A stretch of DNA of 64,000 nt from assembly GCF_001613805.1 (NCBI RefSeq), contig NZ_LPVY01000024.1, forward strand, positions 1-64,000, written 5' to 3'. Shown in pieces: positions 36,898 through 46,630 of this stretch. Below the pieces are notes generated by a model, which worked only from the letters and a program-made list of their open reading frames with translations, was not told the origin of the DNA and ran no database searches. Numbering within the stretch: position 1 is the stretch's first letter; each line of letters starts with the position of its first letter. The translations under genes were made by a program, and so were the position numbers. Source of the DNA: Thalassospira lucentensis. Lineage in GTDB: Bacteria; Pseudomonadota; Alphaproteobacteria; Rhodospirillales; Thalassospiraceae.

Positions 36898-39800
36898 TTG
36901 AAAAAGATCCTTGCCGTGATTGGTGCCGTTCTGGTCGTGATCATCGCCGCCCTGTTGATCATTCCATCCGTGATCGACTGGAACGGTTACAAGCCACAAA
37001 TCACCCAGGCAGTGCGTGAAGCAACCGGCCGCAATCTTGACATTCGCGGTGATCTTTCAATGTCTGTCCTGCCGTTCCCGGCCCTGTCGGTCGAGCAGGT
37101 GACACTCAGCAACCTGCCCGGCGCGCAGGACCCCGACATGGTATCGGTCGAGGAAGTCCGCGTTTCGGTGGCCCTGATGCCGCTTCTGACCGGCAATGTG
37201 CAGGTCACCGAAATCAGCCTGATTGATCCGGTGATTTCCATCGAGACGTTCGAGGATGGCGGCAACAATCTGGTATTTGATCCGGCACAGGCCACCCCAA
37301 GCGGCCCGGATGCCGGCACGATCACGACACCGCCATCCGCAACCCCGTCACCATCACCGGCGCCGGAAGGCGATGCGGCAACACCCGAAGCGCAGTCGGG
37401 TGGCAGTGACGCCGGTTCATCGGATTTTGCCAGCACGATCCAGATTGATCGTCTGGAAATCGAAAATGCGACGATCCTGTATCATACATCGGGCAGTACG
37501 GAGCGGATCGAGGGGCTGACCCTTGGCGTGTCGGCCGATAGCCTGAATGGTCCGGCCGAGGGCGAAGGTTATGTTTTCTATCGCGGGATTCCGTTGACGT
37601 TTAATTTCAATGTCGGTCAGGTCAGCCAGACCGGACCGTTCCCGGTTGGCATGCAGATCGGCATCGACAAGGTTGATGGTGGCATCAATGTCAGCGGCCA
37701 GGTTGATCTTTCGGCGGAATATCCGGGCTTTAACGGCCAGATTGACGGCAAGTTCGATGATCTGCGTGAAGCAGCCCTTCGGATTGCTGGTGAGGGTGCC
37801 GATATCCCCGATATCGCGGCGAAGCCTTTCAATCTGGGCGGGCAGGTTGCGGCCAATGCCAAATCAGTCACGGTCAATGACCTGTCGATCCGGTTTGGCG
37901 AAACCCGTGGATCGGGCGCGATTGCGATTGATCAGGACCCGAAAATGAAGGCCGATGTGGCGCTTCGTTTCAATCAGCTTGATCTCGATTCAATCCTTGT
38001 CCTGACCCATATGGGCGATGGTGCCGCCCCGGCAGGCGGTACGGAAACGGGCACCGATGGCAATGGCGATGCCGCCCCGGCGAATGGCGGGCATGCAACA
38101 GGTGGCCAGTCGATCCCGTCGCAGGGTGGCAAGAAATCGGGTGCGGCCAATGGGCCGATGATCCCAGCCGATCTGACCGCGTCGATTGATTTTGAGGTTG
38201 AAACCCTGATTTACAATCAGACACCGGTGCATAATGCGCGGATAAATGCCGCGATTGCCAATAGCAAGGTGACGCTGAACGAAGTTTCGGCGGGGCTTCC
38301 GGGCGGAACCGATTTCTCGGTCTTTGGCAGCATTTCGGGCGAGGGTCCGAAACCGAGTGCGGCCCTGTCCTATGAGGTGGCATCGGAAAATATTCGGGCG
38401 GTGGCGCGCTGGCTTGGGGCGGATGTAGATGGCATCCGTGCCGACCGTCTGCGCCGTTTCTCGTTGACCGGCGGGATCAAGGGAACACCCGACAAGCTTG
38501 ATATTTCCGATCTGGATATGCGGATTGACGATACGGCCATTCGCGGTGCCATCGTCGCCAATCTGAGCGGCGAGGGATTGCCCGCCCTTGGCATCGGCCT
38601 GAAACTGGACCGGATCAATCTGGATCAGTATATCAGCGCAGCCCCGGCGGGCGCCAATGGTGATGCGGCGTCAGGTGCGACGGCAAGTGATCCGGCTGCG
38701 TCTGGTTCCGGCACGGCGTCGGGTGGGGCGGACAGTGCAGCCCCGTCTTCGGGGCCTGCAGCGGGCGGCGATGCCATGGTCAAAACCATCAAGGATGCGT
38801 TGGCACCGCTGGACGGGATTGCGGCCAATTATCGGCTGGCGGCGGATGAAATCATTTCATCGGGCGTGTCGATCAAGGGTATTTCCATTGATGGCAGCCT
38901 GACCGGTTCGCAGATCAAGCTGAATAATTTTGCGGTGGCGGATGCGGTCGGTCTGTCGGCAAGTGCCAGCGGGGTTTTCCGTGGCGATATTGCCGTTCCG
39001 GCATTCGAGGGGCTTAAGCTTAAGGTCACGGCCAAAACGCTGGAGCCGGTGGCGAAGCTGACGGGTATTACGCTTCCGGCACCGGCAAGCGAATATAAAA
39101 GCATTCAGGCCAATGTCGGGCTGAATGGTCCGGTGACCGGCCCGAACCTTGATCTTGATGTGTCCAACCCTTTGATGCAGGTGGCATTGAATGGGGTGTT
39201 GCAGGACCTGTTTGGGGCGACACCGGGCATTGACGGCAAATTTGCGATGCAGGCATCAAGCCTGAACCGTGTATTGCCGTTGGTGGCACCGACTTATGAA
39301 CCGTCGGGCAATCTGGGGCGTCTGGTCCTGGATAGTACGGTCAAGGGCAATGCCAAGAATGTTGCGCTTGATATCGCGAAGTTCGGCATCGGTCCGTTTG
39401 AAACCAAGGGTGATGTCGATTTTGACGCCAGCGGCGAACAACCGAAACTTTCTGTTGCCCTTTCGGGCGGGACGCTGAATGTCGATCCGTTCGTGCCAGC
39501 CGCCAAACGCGCCGGTCTGATGCCGGAAGGCGGCAGTGGTCCGCGCCGTGCGGCATTCAATATGCCAACAGGCATGAAAGTCGCGACGGTCGATGCCCGC
39601 GATGGCACGCCGTGGGATGACACGGTGATTGATGTATCGGCCCTGCGTTCGATTGATGCCGATATTTCGCTGGCACTCGATCAGCTTGATTTCGATACCT
39701 ACAGCCTTGTGAAGCCGGACCTTGAGGCGACGCTTGTGACCGGGCTTCTGACCATCGAGAAATTCACCGGCCTTCTGGGCGACGGGGACCTTTCGATTGA

Positions 39801-40512
39801 TGGCACGTTTGATGCGCGCAATTCCGATACGCCGAAACTGGCGCTTAAAGGTAGCCTTGACGGCGCGGATATCGAAAAACTGGCCCCGATCCGGGTTGCC
39901 AATGACACGGTGATTGGCGGTGCGGCGACCAAGTTTGATGTGACCGCATCGGGCAATACGTCGCGCAAGCTGGTCAGTGCGTTGAACGGGACGGCGAACC
40001 TTGTTCTCAATAATGTCCGGTTCAGCAATGCCGACAAGCGGTCGGAAGATCCGAAGCTGAACATTCAGGCATTGTTGCAGCAGGGACCGCAGGCGATGGT
40101 GGTTGAAGGGGTCGGTAACAACGATCTGGTTCAGAGCCTTGAAGCCGATATCGCCATCACCAACGGGATTGCCAAAACCACCCGTGTCGAAGCGGTATCG
40201 CGCGTGGGAACGGCGGATGCCGATGCGACCCTTGATCTGCCGAAATGGCAGATGGATACCCAGGCAGATTTCGATTTTTCCAAGAAAATCGAAGAATTGC
40301 CGCCATTCAGCGTTTACGCCAAGGGCAATATCAGCAACCCGGCAATTACCGGGCGCATGGACAAGGTTGCGATCAAGGTTCTGGATAATATCCTTGATAA
40401 GGCACTGGGCGGGAGTGGTTCATCTGATAGCGGGTCGTCAGGGTCGGGAAATTCGGGCAAGGACGCGGCAAAGGATGTCCTGAAAGGGCTTTTGAACCAG
40501 TTCGGTCGGTGA
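36898..40512 (+). CDS. AsmA-family envelope protein
   Basis: A 1204-residue protein with one N-terminal membrane anchor (about 5-26) and a large periplasmic beta-rich body. The N-terminal AsmA signature reads YKPQITQAVREATGRNLDIRGDLSMSVLPFPALSVEQVTL; the C-terminal AsmA_2 region has VIGGAATKFDVTASG and LNGTANLVLNNV. Family members form hydrophobic-groove bridges implicated in phospholipid transport to the outer membrane. Ala/Ser/Gly/Pro-rich low-complexity inserts lie at about 125-178, 377-420 and 580-625, with a Ser/Gly tail at about 1170-1188. It starts at a TTG (36898); no upstream ATG in frame gives a signal anchor. Confidence 0.87.
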   Translation: MKKILAVIGAVLVVIIAALLIIPSVIDWNGYKPQITQAVREATGRNLDIRGDLSMSVLPFPALSVEQVTLSNLPGAQDPDMVSVEEVRVSVALMPLLTGNVQVTEISLIDPVISIETFEDGGNNLVFDPAQATPSGPDAGTITTPPSATPSPSPAPEGDAATPEAQSGGSDAGSSDFASTIQIDRLEIENATILYHTSGSTERIEGLTLGVSADSLNGPAEGEGYVFYRGIPLTFNFNVGQVSQTGPFPVGMQIGIDKVDGGINVSGQVDLSAEYPGFNGQIDGKFDDLREAALRIAGEGADIPDIAAKPFNLGGQVAANAKSVTVNDLSIRFGETRGSGAIAIDQDPKMKADVALRFNQLDLDSILVLTHMGDGAAPAGGTETGTDGNGDAAPANGGHATGGQSIPSQGGKKSGAANGPMIPADLTASIDFEVETLIYNQTPVHNARINAAIANSKVTLNEVSAGLPGGTDFSVFGSISGEGPKPSAALSYEVASENIRAVARWLGADVDGIRADRLRRFSLTGGIKGTPDKLDISDLDMRIDDTAIRGAIVANLSGEGLPALGIGLKLDRINLDQYISAAPAGANGDAASGATASDPAASGSGTASGGADSAAPSSGPAAGGDAMVKTIKDALAPLDGIAANYRLAADEIISSGVSIKGISIDGSLTGSQIKLNNFAVADAVGLSASASGVFRGDIAVPAFEGLKLKVTAKTLEPVAKLTGITLPAPASEYKSIQANVGLNGPVTGPNLDLDVSNPLMQVALNGVLQDLFGATPGIDGKFAMQASSLNRVLPLVAPTYEPSGNLGRLVLDSTVKGNAKNVALDIAKFGIGPFETKGDVDFDASGEQPKLSVALSGGTLNVDPFVPAAKRAGLMPEGGSGPRRAAFNMPTGMKVATVDARDGTPWDDTVIDVSALRSIDADISLALDQLDFDTYSLVKPDLEATLVTGLLTIEKFTGLLGDGDLSIDGTFDARNSDTPKLALKGSLDGADIEKLAPIRVANDTVIGGAATKFDVTASGNTSRKLVSALNGTANLVLNNVRFSNADKRSEDPKLNIQALLQQGPQAMVVEGVGNNDLVQSLEADIAITNGIAKTTRVEAVSRVGTADADATLDLPKWQMDTQADFDFSKKIEELPPFSVYAKGNISNPAITGRMDKVAIKVLDNILDKALGGSGSSDSGSSGSGNSGKDAAKDVLKGLLNQFGR

Positions 40513-40537
40513 TTTTCTGACACGGCTCCAAATGACG

Positions 40538-40566
40538 AAACGGCCCTGCAATGCGGGGCCGTTTTG
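40538..40566 (+). terminator. Terminator after AsmA gene
   Basis: Stem AAACGGCCC / GGGGCCGTTTT-type with a short loop and TTTT, 26 nt after the stop codon. Confidence 0.8.
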
Positions 40567-40681
40567 CTTTTGGCGGGGGGCTTTGGGACATGACTGTCAT
40601 AAAAAGGCAAAAAAACCTTAACAAACCGGGTTTGCTTCGACATGATCCGCGCGTCGATTCCCTTTTTAGTAACGGTTGATC

Positions 40682-42211
40682 ATGGTCGCAAAGAAAACCG
40701 CTCTGGATAAGGATCTCAAATGGCAGCGCCGCATGGATGCGGGTGTCGGAGAGACTGCTTCCCTGAGTGCGAAGCTCGGACTTGCGCTTGTCTTTCTTTT
40801 GGCGTGCAGCGCCTTTGTTGCCTTTCATATGGGTGGCTTGCCGCAAAGTGGGTTCCTGATCGCCGCCGCGGTGATTGGCGGTTACATGGCACTGAATATC
40901 GGCGCCAATGACGTGGCCAACAATGTGGGACCGGCGGTTGGTTCAAAGGCGCTGACCATGGTTGGCGCCCTTTTGATTGCAGCCGTGTTTGAAGCCGCCG
41001 GTGCGATTATCGCCGGTGGCGATGTTGTCGGCACGATCAAGAACGGCATTATCGACCCGACGCAGATGCCCGATGCGCAGACCTTTGTCTGGGCGATGAT
41101 GGCGGCCCTTCTGGCAGCGGCCCTTTGGCTTAACCTTGCCACGTGGCTTGGCGCGCCGGTTTCGACCACCCATTCCATCGTTGGCGGTGTGATGGGGGCG
41201 GGTATGGCAGCCGTCGGCATTGGCGCGGTCAATTGGCCGACCATGGGCACGATTGCCGCAAGCTGGGTGATTTCGCCGGTTCTGGGCGGGGTGATTGCCG
41301 CCGGGTTCCTTGCCTTTATCAAGTTCAGAATTCTTTATACCGACAACCGTGTCGAGGCGGCCCGCAAATGGGTGCCGATCCTGGTCGGTGTGATGGTGTC
41401 GGCCTTTACCATGTATCTGATGATGAAGGGGATATCGAAGGTCTGGAAAACCGAGACCTGGCAGGTTGTTCTGATCGGCATTGGTGCGTTTTTCGTGACC
41501 CTTTTCCCGGTGCGCAAGGCGGTCCTGCGGGCATCGCGCAGCATGACCGGGCGGCGCAAGGAAATCGCATCGCTGTTTCGTATTCCGCTGATTGTGTCCG
41601 CCGCCCTTCTGTCATTCGCGCATGGGTCAAACGATGTGGCAAATGCCATCGGTCCGTTGGCCGCCATCGTTTCGGGTGTTGATAGCGGCCAGATCGTGAC
41701 ATCGGCCCCGATCCCGATCTGGGTGATGGTGATTGGTGCGATTGGCATTTCGGCGGGTCTGATCCTTTTCGGGCCGAAACTGATCAAGACGGTCGGATCG
41801 AAAATCACCAAGCTTGATCCGATCCGGGCCTATACCGTGGCGCTGTCGGCGGCATTGACGGTGATTGTGGCGTCCGCCCTTGGCCTTCCGGTCAGTTCGA
41901 CGCATATCGCGGTTGGGGCGGTGTTTGGCGTCGGGTTCCTGCGTGAAACGCTGAGCCATCGTCGCCGGGTCGATAATGCGCCGATGCTGGTTGGCGAAGA
42001 TACCGAAACCGACGAACAGAAACAGCATATCGAAGCCCTGCGCCAGCTTGACCCGGCACAGGCCGAAAAGGCCGAGAAGAAACTGCGCAAGCGGTTGCTG
42101 GTGCGGCGTCGTTATGCGGTGACGATTGCGACCGCCTGGGTGATCACGGTTCCGGCCGGGGCGTTCCTTGGCGCGTTGCTGTTTTTCACCATTCGCGGGA
42201 TCATGCTTTAA
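40682..42211 (+). CDS. pit: Pit-type inorganic phosphate transporter
   Basis: A 509-residue PHO4/PiT protein with about 11-12 membrane helices. Both halves carry the family signature GANDVANNVGPAVGSKALT (near 80) and GSNDVANAIGPLAAI (near 320), the second after a cytosolic loop. It imports metal-phosphate with protons (or sodium). A charged cytosolic insert near the C-terminus (EDTETDEQKQHIEALRQLD) precedes the last two helices. No PhoU-like partner is adjacent. Confidence 0.92.
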   Translation: MVAKKTALDKDLKWQRRMDAGVGETASLSAKLGLALVFLLACSAFVAFHMGGLPQSGFLIAAAVIGGYMALNIGANDVANNVGPAVGSKALTMVGALLIAAVFEAAGAIIAGGDVVGTIKNGIIDPTQMPDAQTFVWAMMAALLAAALWLNLATWLGAPVSTTHSIVGGVMGAGMAAVGIGAVNWPTMGTIAASWVISPVLGGVIAAGFLAFIKFRILYTDNRVEAARKWVPILVGVMVSAFTMYLMMKGISKVWKTETWQVVLIGIGAFFVTLFPVRKAVLRASRSMTGRRKEIASLFRIPLIVSAALLSFAHGSNDVANAIGPLAAIVSGVDSGQIVTSAPIPIWVMVIGAIGISAGLILFGPKLIKTVGSKITKLDPIRAYTVALSAALTVIVASALGLPVSSTHIAVGAVFGVGFLRETLSHRRRVDNAPMLVGEDTETDEQKQHIEALRQLDPAQAEKAEKKLRKRLLVRRRYAVTIATAWVITVPAGAFLGALLFFTIRGIML

Positions 42212-42294
42212 TTCCGACGGAATTAAGCGCAGAATTGAAGTTTCGCGGCACGGTGCTCCTCCTTTTCCCCGGGGCAGCTTGCAGCGATCTGCAG

Positions 42295-42327
42295 CGGCGG
42301 TCAGGCTTTGGTCTGGCCGCCGTTTTT
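42295..42327 (+). terminator. Terminator after pit
   Basis: Stem CGGCGGTCAG / CTGGCCGCCG with one G-U pair, 8-nt loop and TTTTT. Confidence 0.88.
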
Positions 42328-42473
42328 CCTTGACCCTGTGCGGTGGCAAGCGTAATTACCGAAAACATAATTTGAATCAAACCCGTGCCGAATCGTCGCC
42401 CAATCAAAGTGGGCCGCGAGATTTCTTATGCGTGCGTTCTGCTTTTGGTCAGGATTTTGGTTAAGGAAAAACG

Positions 42474-43019
42474 ATGAAAGCCATCATTATTGGCGTTCTG
42501 GCAATGGCCGTCACGGTTGTTGCATCGAACATTCTGGTTGAATATCCGCTGCCGGGCGTTTTGGCCGACTGGCTGACTTATGGCGCGTTTACCTATCCGG
42601 TGGCGTTTCTGGTTACTGATCTGACCAATCGCGCACGCGGGGCCAGGGCCGCACGCGTTGTCGTTCTGGCAGGCTTTGCGATTGCGGTTGTTTTGTCTTT
42701 GATCGTCGCAGACACGCGCATTGCCATTGCATCGGGCACGGCGTTTCTGATTGCGCAGATGCTCGACATTACGGTGTTTGACAAGCTGCGCCGGGCGACC
42801 TGGTGGAAAGCACCGCTGATATCATCGGGGATCGGTTCCGCTGTCGATACGGCCTTGTTCTTTTCCATCGCGTTCGTTGGTACCGGGCTTCCGTGGCATA
42901 CGTGGGCGATGGGCGATTTCGCGGCCAAGGTGATCATGGCGCTGACCTGTCTGGCGCCGTTCCGTTTGCTGATGACGGTGGTGACCCCGCGTATGAAAGC
43001 AGCCCCTGCCCAAAGCTGA
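42474..43019 (+). CDS. yhhQ: Queuosine precursor transporter, YhhQ/VUT family
   Basis: A 181-residue membrane protein with about five to six helices and VUT/YhhQ motifs: the first helix ending ASNILVEYPL, FTYPVAFLVTDLTNRARG and QMLDITVFDKLRR...WWKAPLISSGIGSAVDTALFF. YhhQ imports preQ0, preQ1 or queuine. The position immediately before queA-tgt-queF supports this. No preQ1 riboswitch-like sequence was recognised in the 262-nt upstream gap. A terminator follows it, so queA may have its own promoter. Confidence 0.92.
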   Translation: MKAIIIGVLAMAVTVVASNILVEYPLPGVLADWLTYGAFTYPVAFLVTDLTNRARGARAARVVVLAGFAIAVVLSLIVADTRIAIASGTAFLIAQMLDITVFDKLRRATWWKAPLISSGIGSAVDTALFFSIAFVGTGLPWHTWAMGDFAAKVIMALTCLAPFRLLMTVVTPRMKAAPAQS

Positions 43020-43083
43020 TGGCGGGTTGATGCCAGGTGGATGCAGGGCTGATATTCCGACGCGATGCCTTGAGGTTTTGCAA

Positions 43084-43117
43084 AGAGGGGCGGTATAAAA
43101 CGCCCCTCTGATTTTTT
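43084..43117 (+). terminator. Terminator or attenuator between yhhQ and queA
   Basis: Perfect 9-bp stem AGAGGGGCG / CGCCCCTCT with 8-nt loop and six T at 43112-43117, ending 28 nt before queA. It would uncouple importer expression from the queA-tgt-queF transcript. Confidence 0.88.
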
Positions 43118-43144
43118 CTGATAATTGCAGGTTTTGTTTTTCCG

Positions 43145-44194
43145 ATGAAAGTCGATCTGTTCGATTTCGATCTGCCGCGTGAGTGTATTGCCGAACATCC
43201 GGCCAATCCGCGTGACAGTGCCCGTATGCTTGATCTGACGGGCGGGGAAACGCACGACCGCATCGTTCGTGAACTGCCCGATATCCTGCAGCCCGGCGAC
43301 CTTCTGATTTCCAATGATACCCGCGTGATCCCGGCCCGCCTGTTTGGCAAGCGCGGCGATGCAGGCATTGAAGTGACCCTGCACAAGCAGGAAGGTCTTG
43401 CACAATGGCGCGCCTTTGCCAAACCGGCCAAGAAGCTGCGCATTGGCGAAACCTTCAGGATTGCCGATGATTTCGAAGCCGAAGTCATGGAAAAGAAAGA
43501 CGGCGGCGAGGTGTTGCTGCGGTTTAACGTTGCCGGGGCTGATCTGATTGCCGCCCTTGAAAAATATGGCGTGATGCCGTTGCCGCCCTATATCCGGCGC
43601 GACAAGGGTGGGGATGATCAGGACCGATCAGACTATCAGACGATTTTCGCCCAGCATGACGGCGCGGTGGCAGCCCCGACGGCGGGATTGCATTTTACCC
43701 CGGAATTGCTGGCAGCGATTGATGCGCGCGGTATTGAGCGCCGCACGATCACGCTTCATGTCGGGGCGGGCACGTTTTTGCCGGTCAAGGTCGATGATAC
43801 CGACGATCACAAAATGCATGCCGAATGGGGCAGCATATCGCCCGAAATCGCCAGCCTGATCAATGACACGCGCGCTAGGGGCGGGCGGGTGATTGCGGTG
43901 GGGACGACGTCGCTTCGGCTGCTTGAAAGTGCGGCGCGCGAAGACGGGGTGGTTGAACCGTTCGAGAACGAAACCGACATCTTTATCACGCCGGGATACA
44001 GGTTCCGGGCGGTTGATATGCTGCTGACCAACTTCCACCTGCCGCGGTCGACCCTTTTCATGCTGGTATCGGCCTTTGCCGGGTTTGATCGCATGAAGGC
44101 GGCCTATGGCCACGCGATTGAACACAAGTACCGTTTCTATTCCTATGGCGATTGCAGCCTGCTTGAATGCGCCAGCAAGATTGAAAAAAGCTGA
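43145..44194 (+). CDS. queA: S-adenosylmethionine:tRNA ribosyltransferase-isomerase
   Basis: A 349-residue cytosolic enzyme that transfers and isomerises the ribosyl group of SAM onto preQ1 in tRNA, giving epoxyqueuosine. It has the full QueA pattern: [19 protein letters not shown] near the start, [13 protein letters not shown], the [22 protein letters not shown] core, [11 protein letters not shown] and [17 protein letters not shown]. Its stop overlaps the tgt start by 1 nt (TGATG). Confidence 0.96.
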   Translation: MKVDLFDFDLPRECIAEHPANPRDSARMLDLTGGETHDRIVRELPDILQPGDLLISNDTRVIPARLFGKRGDAGIEVTLHKQEGLAQWRAFAKPAKKLRIGETFRIADDFEAEVMEKKDGGEVLLRFNVAGADLIAALEKYGVMPLPPYIRRDKGGDDQDRSDYQTIFAQHDGAVAAPTAGLHFTPELLAAIDARGIERRTITLHVGAGTFLPVKVDDTDDHKMHAEWGSISPEIASLINDTRARGGRVIAVGTTSLRLLESAAREDGVVEPFENETDIFITPGYRFRAVDMLLTNFHLPRSTLFMLVSAFAGFDRMKAAYGHAIEHKYRFYSYGDCSLLECASKIEKS

Positions 44195-45336
44195 TGACTG
44201 AATTCCGTTATGAACTTCTGGCGACCGACGGCAAGGCCCGTCTTGGCCGCATTCATACCGCCCACGGCGTGATCGATACCCCGGCCTTCATGCCGGTCGG
44301 AACGGCTGCCACGGTCAAGGGCATGTTGCCGGAAAATGTCGCCGATACGGGTGCGCAAATCCTTTTGGGCAATACATACCATTTGATGCTGCGCCCCGGT
44401 GCGGAGCGCATTGCACGCCTTGGCGGTTTGCACAAATTCATGAATTGGGACAAGCCGATCCTGACCGATAGCGGCGGGTATCAGGTGATGTCACTGTCCA
44501 AGCTGCGCAAGATCACCGAAGATGGTGTTACGTTCAAAAGCCATATCGACGGGCGCAAATTTGCGCTGTCACCGGAACGGTCGATGGAAATCCAGCATCT
44601 GCTGGGATCGACCATCACCATGGCGTTTGACGAATGCACCCCGTTCCCGGCGACCGAGCAGCAGGCCGCAGATTCCATGCGCATGTCGATGCGCTGGGCA
44701 AAACGGTCCAAGGATGCGTTTGTCGAACGTGAAGGCTATGCGCTTTATGGCATTCAGCAGGGCAGCGTTTTTGAAAGCCTGCGGCGCGAAAGTTCCGAAA
44801 AACTGGCCGAACTTGACCTTCCGGGCCATTCGGTGGGCGGTCTTGCGGTTGGCGAGGGCCAGCAGATCATGTTCGATACACTTGATTTCTGTGTCGATAT
44901 GCTGCCCGCCAACAAGCCCCGTTACCTGATGGGGGTTGGCAAGCCATCGGACCTTGTCGGTGCGGTGATGCGCGGGATTGACCAGTTCGATTGCGTTTTG
45001 CCGACCCGTTCGGGTCGCAATGCACAGGCCTTTACCCATCGCGGGACGCTGAACCTTAAGAACGGCCGTCATCGCGATGATGACCGTCCGCTTGACGATC
45101 AGTGCAATTGCCCGGCCTGCACGAAATATTCGCGCGCCTATCTGCATCACCTGATCAAGGCAGGCGAGATTTTGGGTGCGGTTCTGCTGACGTGGCATAA
45201 CCTTGCCTATTATCAGGACCTGATGCGCGGCATGCGGGACGCCATTGCCGAGGGCCGTATGGAACAGTTCGCCCGTGATTTTTACGCCGGGCAGGAAGGC
45301 GGGGACATTGATCCCGTGCCGATCATCGAGGATTAA
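44194..45336 (+). CDS. tgt: tRNA-guanine(34) transglycosylase
   Basis: A 380-residue enzyme that swaps guanine 34 of the anticodon for preQ1. Seen are the base-recognition segment [12 protein letters not shown] containing the first catalytic Asp, DECTPFP, GGLAVGE, the nucleophile-containing [15 protein letters not shown], and the zinc site [17 protein letters not shown]. All catalytic and metal residues are present. Overlaps queA and is followed 4 nt later by queF. Confidence 0.97.
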   Translation: MTEFRYELLATDGKARLGRIHTAHGVIDTPAFMPVGTAATVKGMLPENVADTGAQILLGNTYHLMLRPGAERIARLGGLHKFMNWDKPILTDSGGYQVMSLSKLRKITEDGVTFKSHIDGRKFALSPERSMEIQHLLGSTITMAFDECTPFPATEQQAADSMRMSMRWAKRSKDAFVEREGYALYGIQQGSVFESLRRESSEKLAELDLPGHSVGGLAVGEGQQIMFDTLDFCVDMLPANKPRYLMGVGKPSDLVGAVMRGIDQFDCVLPTRSGRNAQAFTHRGTLNLKNGRHRDDDRPLDDQCNCPACTKYSRAYLHHLIKAGEILGAVLLTWHNLAYYQDLMRGMRDAIAEGRMEQFARDFYAGQEGGDIDPVPIIED

Positions 45337-45340
45337 TCAC

Positions 45341-45808
45341 ATGGCCGATCAAACCATTTACGACAACCTGACCATGCTGGGCGGGACCACCGAACAGCCC
45401 GCCAGCCCGGATGAGGCGGTTCTTGAGCGCGTTTCGAACCCGCAGGCGGGAACGGATTACTGTGTGCGGTTTGTCGCACCGGAATTCACATCGCTTTGCC
45501 CGATCACCGGTCAGCCGGATTTTGCCCATCTGGTGATTGATTATGTGCCGGGTGACTGGCTGGTGGAAAGCAAGTCGCTGAAGCTATTCTTGACGTCGTT
45601 TCGCAATCATGGCTCGTTCCACGAGGATTGCACGGTCAAGGTCGGCAAACGGATTGCCGATATGATTGATCCGAAATGGCTGCGCATTGGTGGCTACTGG
45701 TATCCGCGCGGCGGCATTCCGATTGACGTGTTTTACCAGACCGGCCCGGCCCCCGACGGGGTGTGGATCCCCGATCAGGGTGTGGCGCCCTATCGCGGGC
45801 GTGGCTAG
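45341..45808 (+). CDS. queF: NADPH-dependent preQ0 reductase
   Basis: A 155-residue QueF of the short, unimodular type, which reduces the nitrile preQ0 to preQ1. The active-site region reads [23 protein letters not shown], with the nucleophilic Cys in LCP; the family motif [20 protein letters not shown] follows. Start at the ATG 4 nt after tgt, inside a tight operon. With YhhQ it suggests that imported preQ0 can be used. Confidence 0.96.
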   Translation: MADQTIYDNLTMLGGTTEQPASPDEAVLERVSNPQAGTDYCVRFVAPEFTSLCPITGQPDFAHLVIDYVPGDWLVESKSLKLFLTSFRNHGSFHEDCTVKVGKRIADMIDPKWLRIGGYWYPRGGIPIDVFYQTGPAPDGVWIPDQGVAPYRGRG

Positions 45809-45840
45809 TAGCCAGGCTTGCCGGAATTGATGCAAAATTA

Positions 45841-45875
45841 AAGGCTGCTATCGGGAAACCGGTGGCAGCCTTTTG
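45841..45875 (+). terminator. Terminator after queF
   Basis: Stem AAGGCTGC / GCAGCCTT with an inner CGG-GAAA-CCG helix and TTTT, 32 nt after the queF stop. Confidence 0.85.
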
Positions 45876-45909
45876 TTTTGGGGGTACCGGTATGTATAGT
45901 TATTAACAA

Positions 45910-45924
45910 TGCGAATTATTCTCA
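45910..45924 (+). promoter_or_regulatory. Fur-box-like 7-1-7 palindrome
   Basis: TGCGAAT-T-ATTCTCA matches the Fur core TGAGAAT-A-ATTCTCA with one arm mismatch, in an AT-rich promoter-like stretch about 85 nt upstream of the likely FecI-type sigma start. It predicts iron repression of the sigma factor and anti-sigma genes. Whether the host regulator is Fur or another alphaproteobacterial iron regulator is not known. Confidence 0.6.
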
Positions 45925-46008
45925 TTGTTTTGTGTTATGGTTCTTGCTAATACACGGGCGGAACAGGGGAACCTGTATCATTTGGCAACGGCATGTTTGG
46001 GCAAGACC

Positions 46009-46533
46009 ATGGCGCGCAACAGCGCATCGGTTCTGATCGCAAGCTTTCAGGAAAATTACGAACAGCTTTTCCGGTTTCTGACCCGAAAGCTGGGCGGGGA
46101 CCATGAACGTGCAGCCGATGTCGTGCAGGATACCTATGTGCGGCTTGCCGATACACCCGATCAGGGGGACGTGATCGACAATCCGCGTGCCTATGTCTAT
46201 CGGGTGGCCGGGAACCTTGCGATTGACGGGATCAGGCGCGAAAAACGCATGACCGCCCATCACGACATGGACGAGGATACCGACGCGATCCACGATCCCA
46301 AACCCGGCCCAGAAAACATTATCCTGGATCGCGAACAGATATTACTGCTTGATAAAGCATTGGAAAAACTGCCAGAAAAGCCACGAATGGCGTTGCTGAT
46401 GTTTCGGGTTGATGGTTTGTCGCACAGTGAAATTGCCAGTCGCCTTGGCGTATCGAACAGCATGGTGGCGAAATATATCGTGCGCGCCCTGCAACATTGC
46501 CGCGACGAGCTTCTGCGCGAGGGCAAAAAATAA
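46009..46533 (+). CDS. ECF sigma factor, FecI-like
   Basis: A 174-residue extracytoplasmic-function sigma factor. Region 2 is seen as NYEQLFRFLTRKLGGDHERAADVVQDTYVRLA and region 4 as KPRMALLMFRVDGLSHSEIASRLGVSNSMVAKYIVRAL, with no extra domains. It sits directly before a FecR-like protein and a TonB receptor with an STN domain, the classical iron cell-surface-signalling trio. The ATG at 46009 is preferred because the Fur-box-like site at 45910 implies a transcription start near 45940; the ATG at 45937 is the alternative. Confidence 0.9.
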   Translation: MARNSASVLIASFQENYEQLFRFLTRKLGGDHERAADVVQDTYVRLADTPDQGDVIDNPRAYVYRVAGNLAIDGIRREKRMTAHHDMDEDTDAIHDPKPGPENIILDREQILLLDKALEKLPEKPRMALLMFRVDGLSHSEIASRLGVSNSMVAKYIVRALQHCRDELLREGKK

Positions 46534-46630
46534 TGACGGAAATCATTGTGGATTTGCCCCTGCCCAAACGTCTTAACAGTAAGGGCCCCGCAACCGGGGC
46601 CGGACAGAACCATTTTCGGGGTATCGGGTT

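Noticed and set aside
40594-40600. Pho-box half-site CTGTCAT before pit
   Set aside because: Only one half matches; the second repeat expected 4 nt later is absent.
42212-42473. preQ1 riboswitch upstream of yhhQ
   Set aside because: Expected from the neighbouring Q genes, but no preQ1-type pseudoknot sequence was recognised; only the pit terminator is there.
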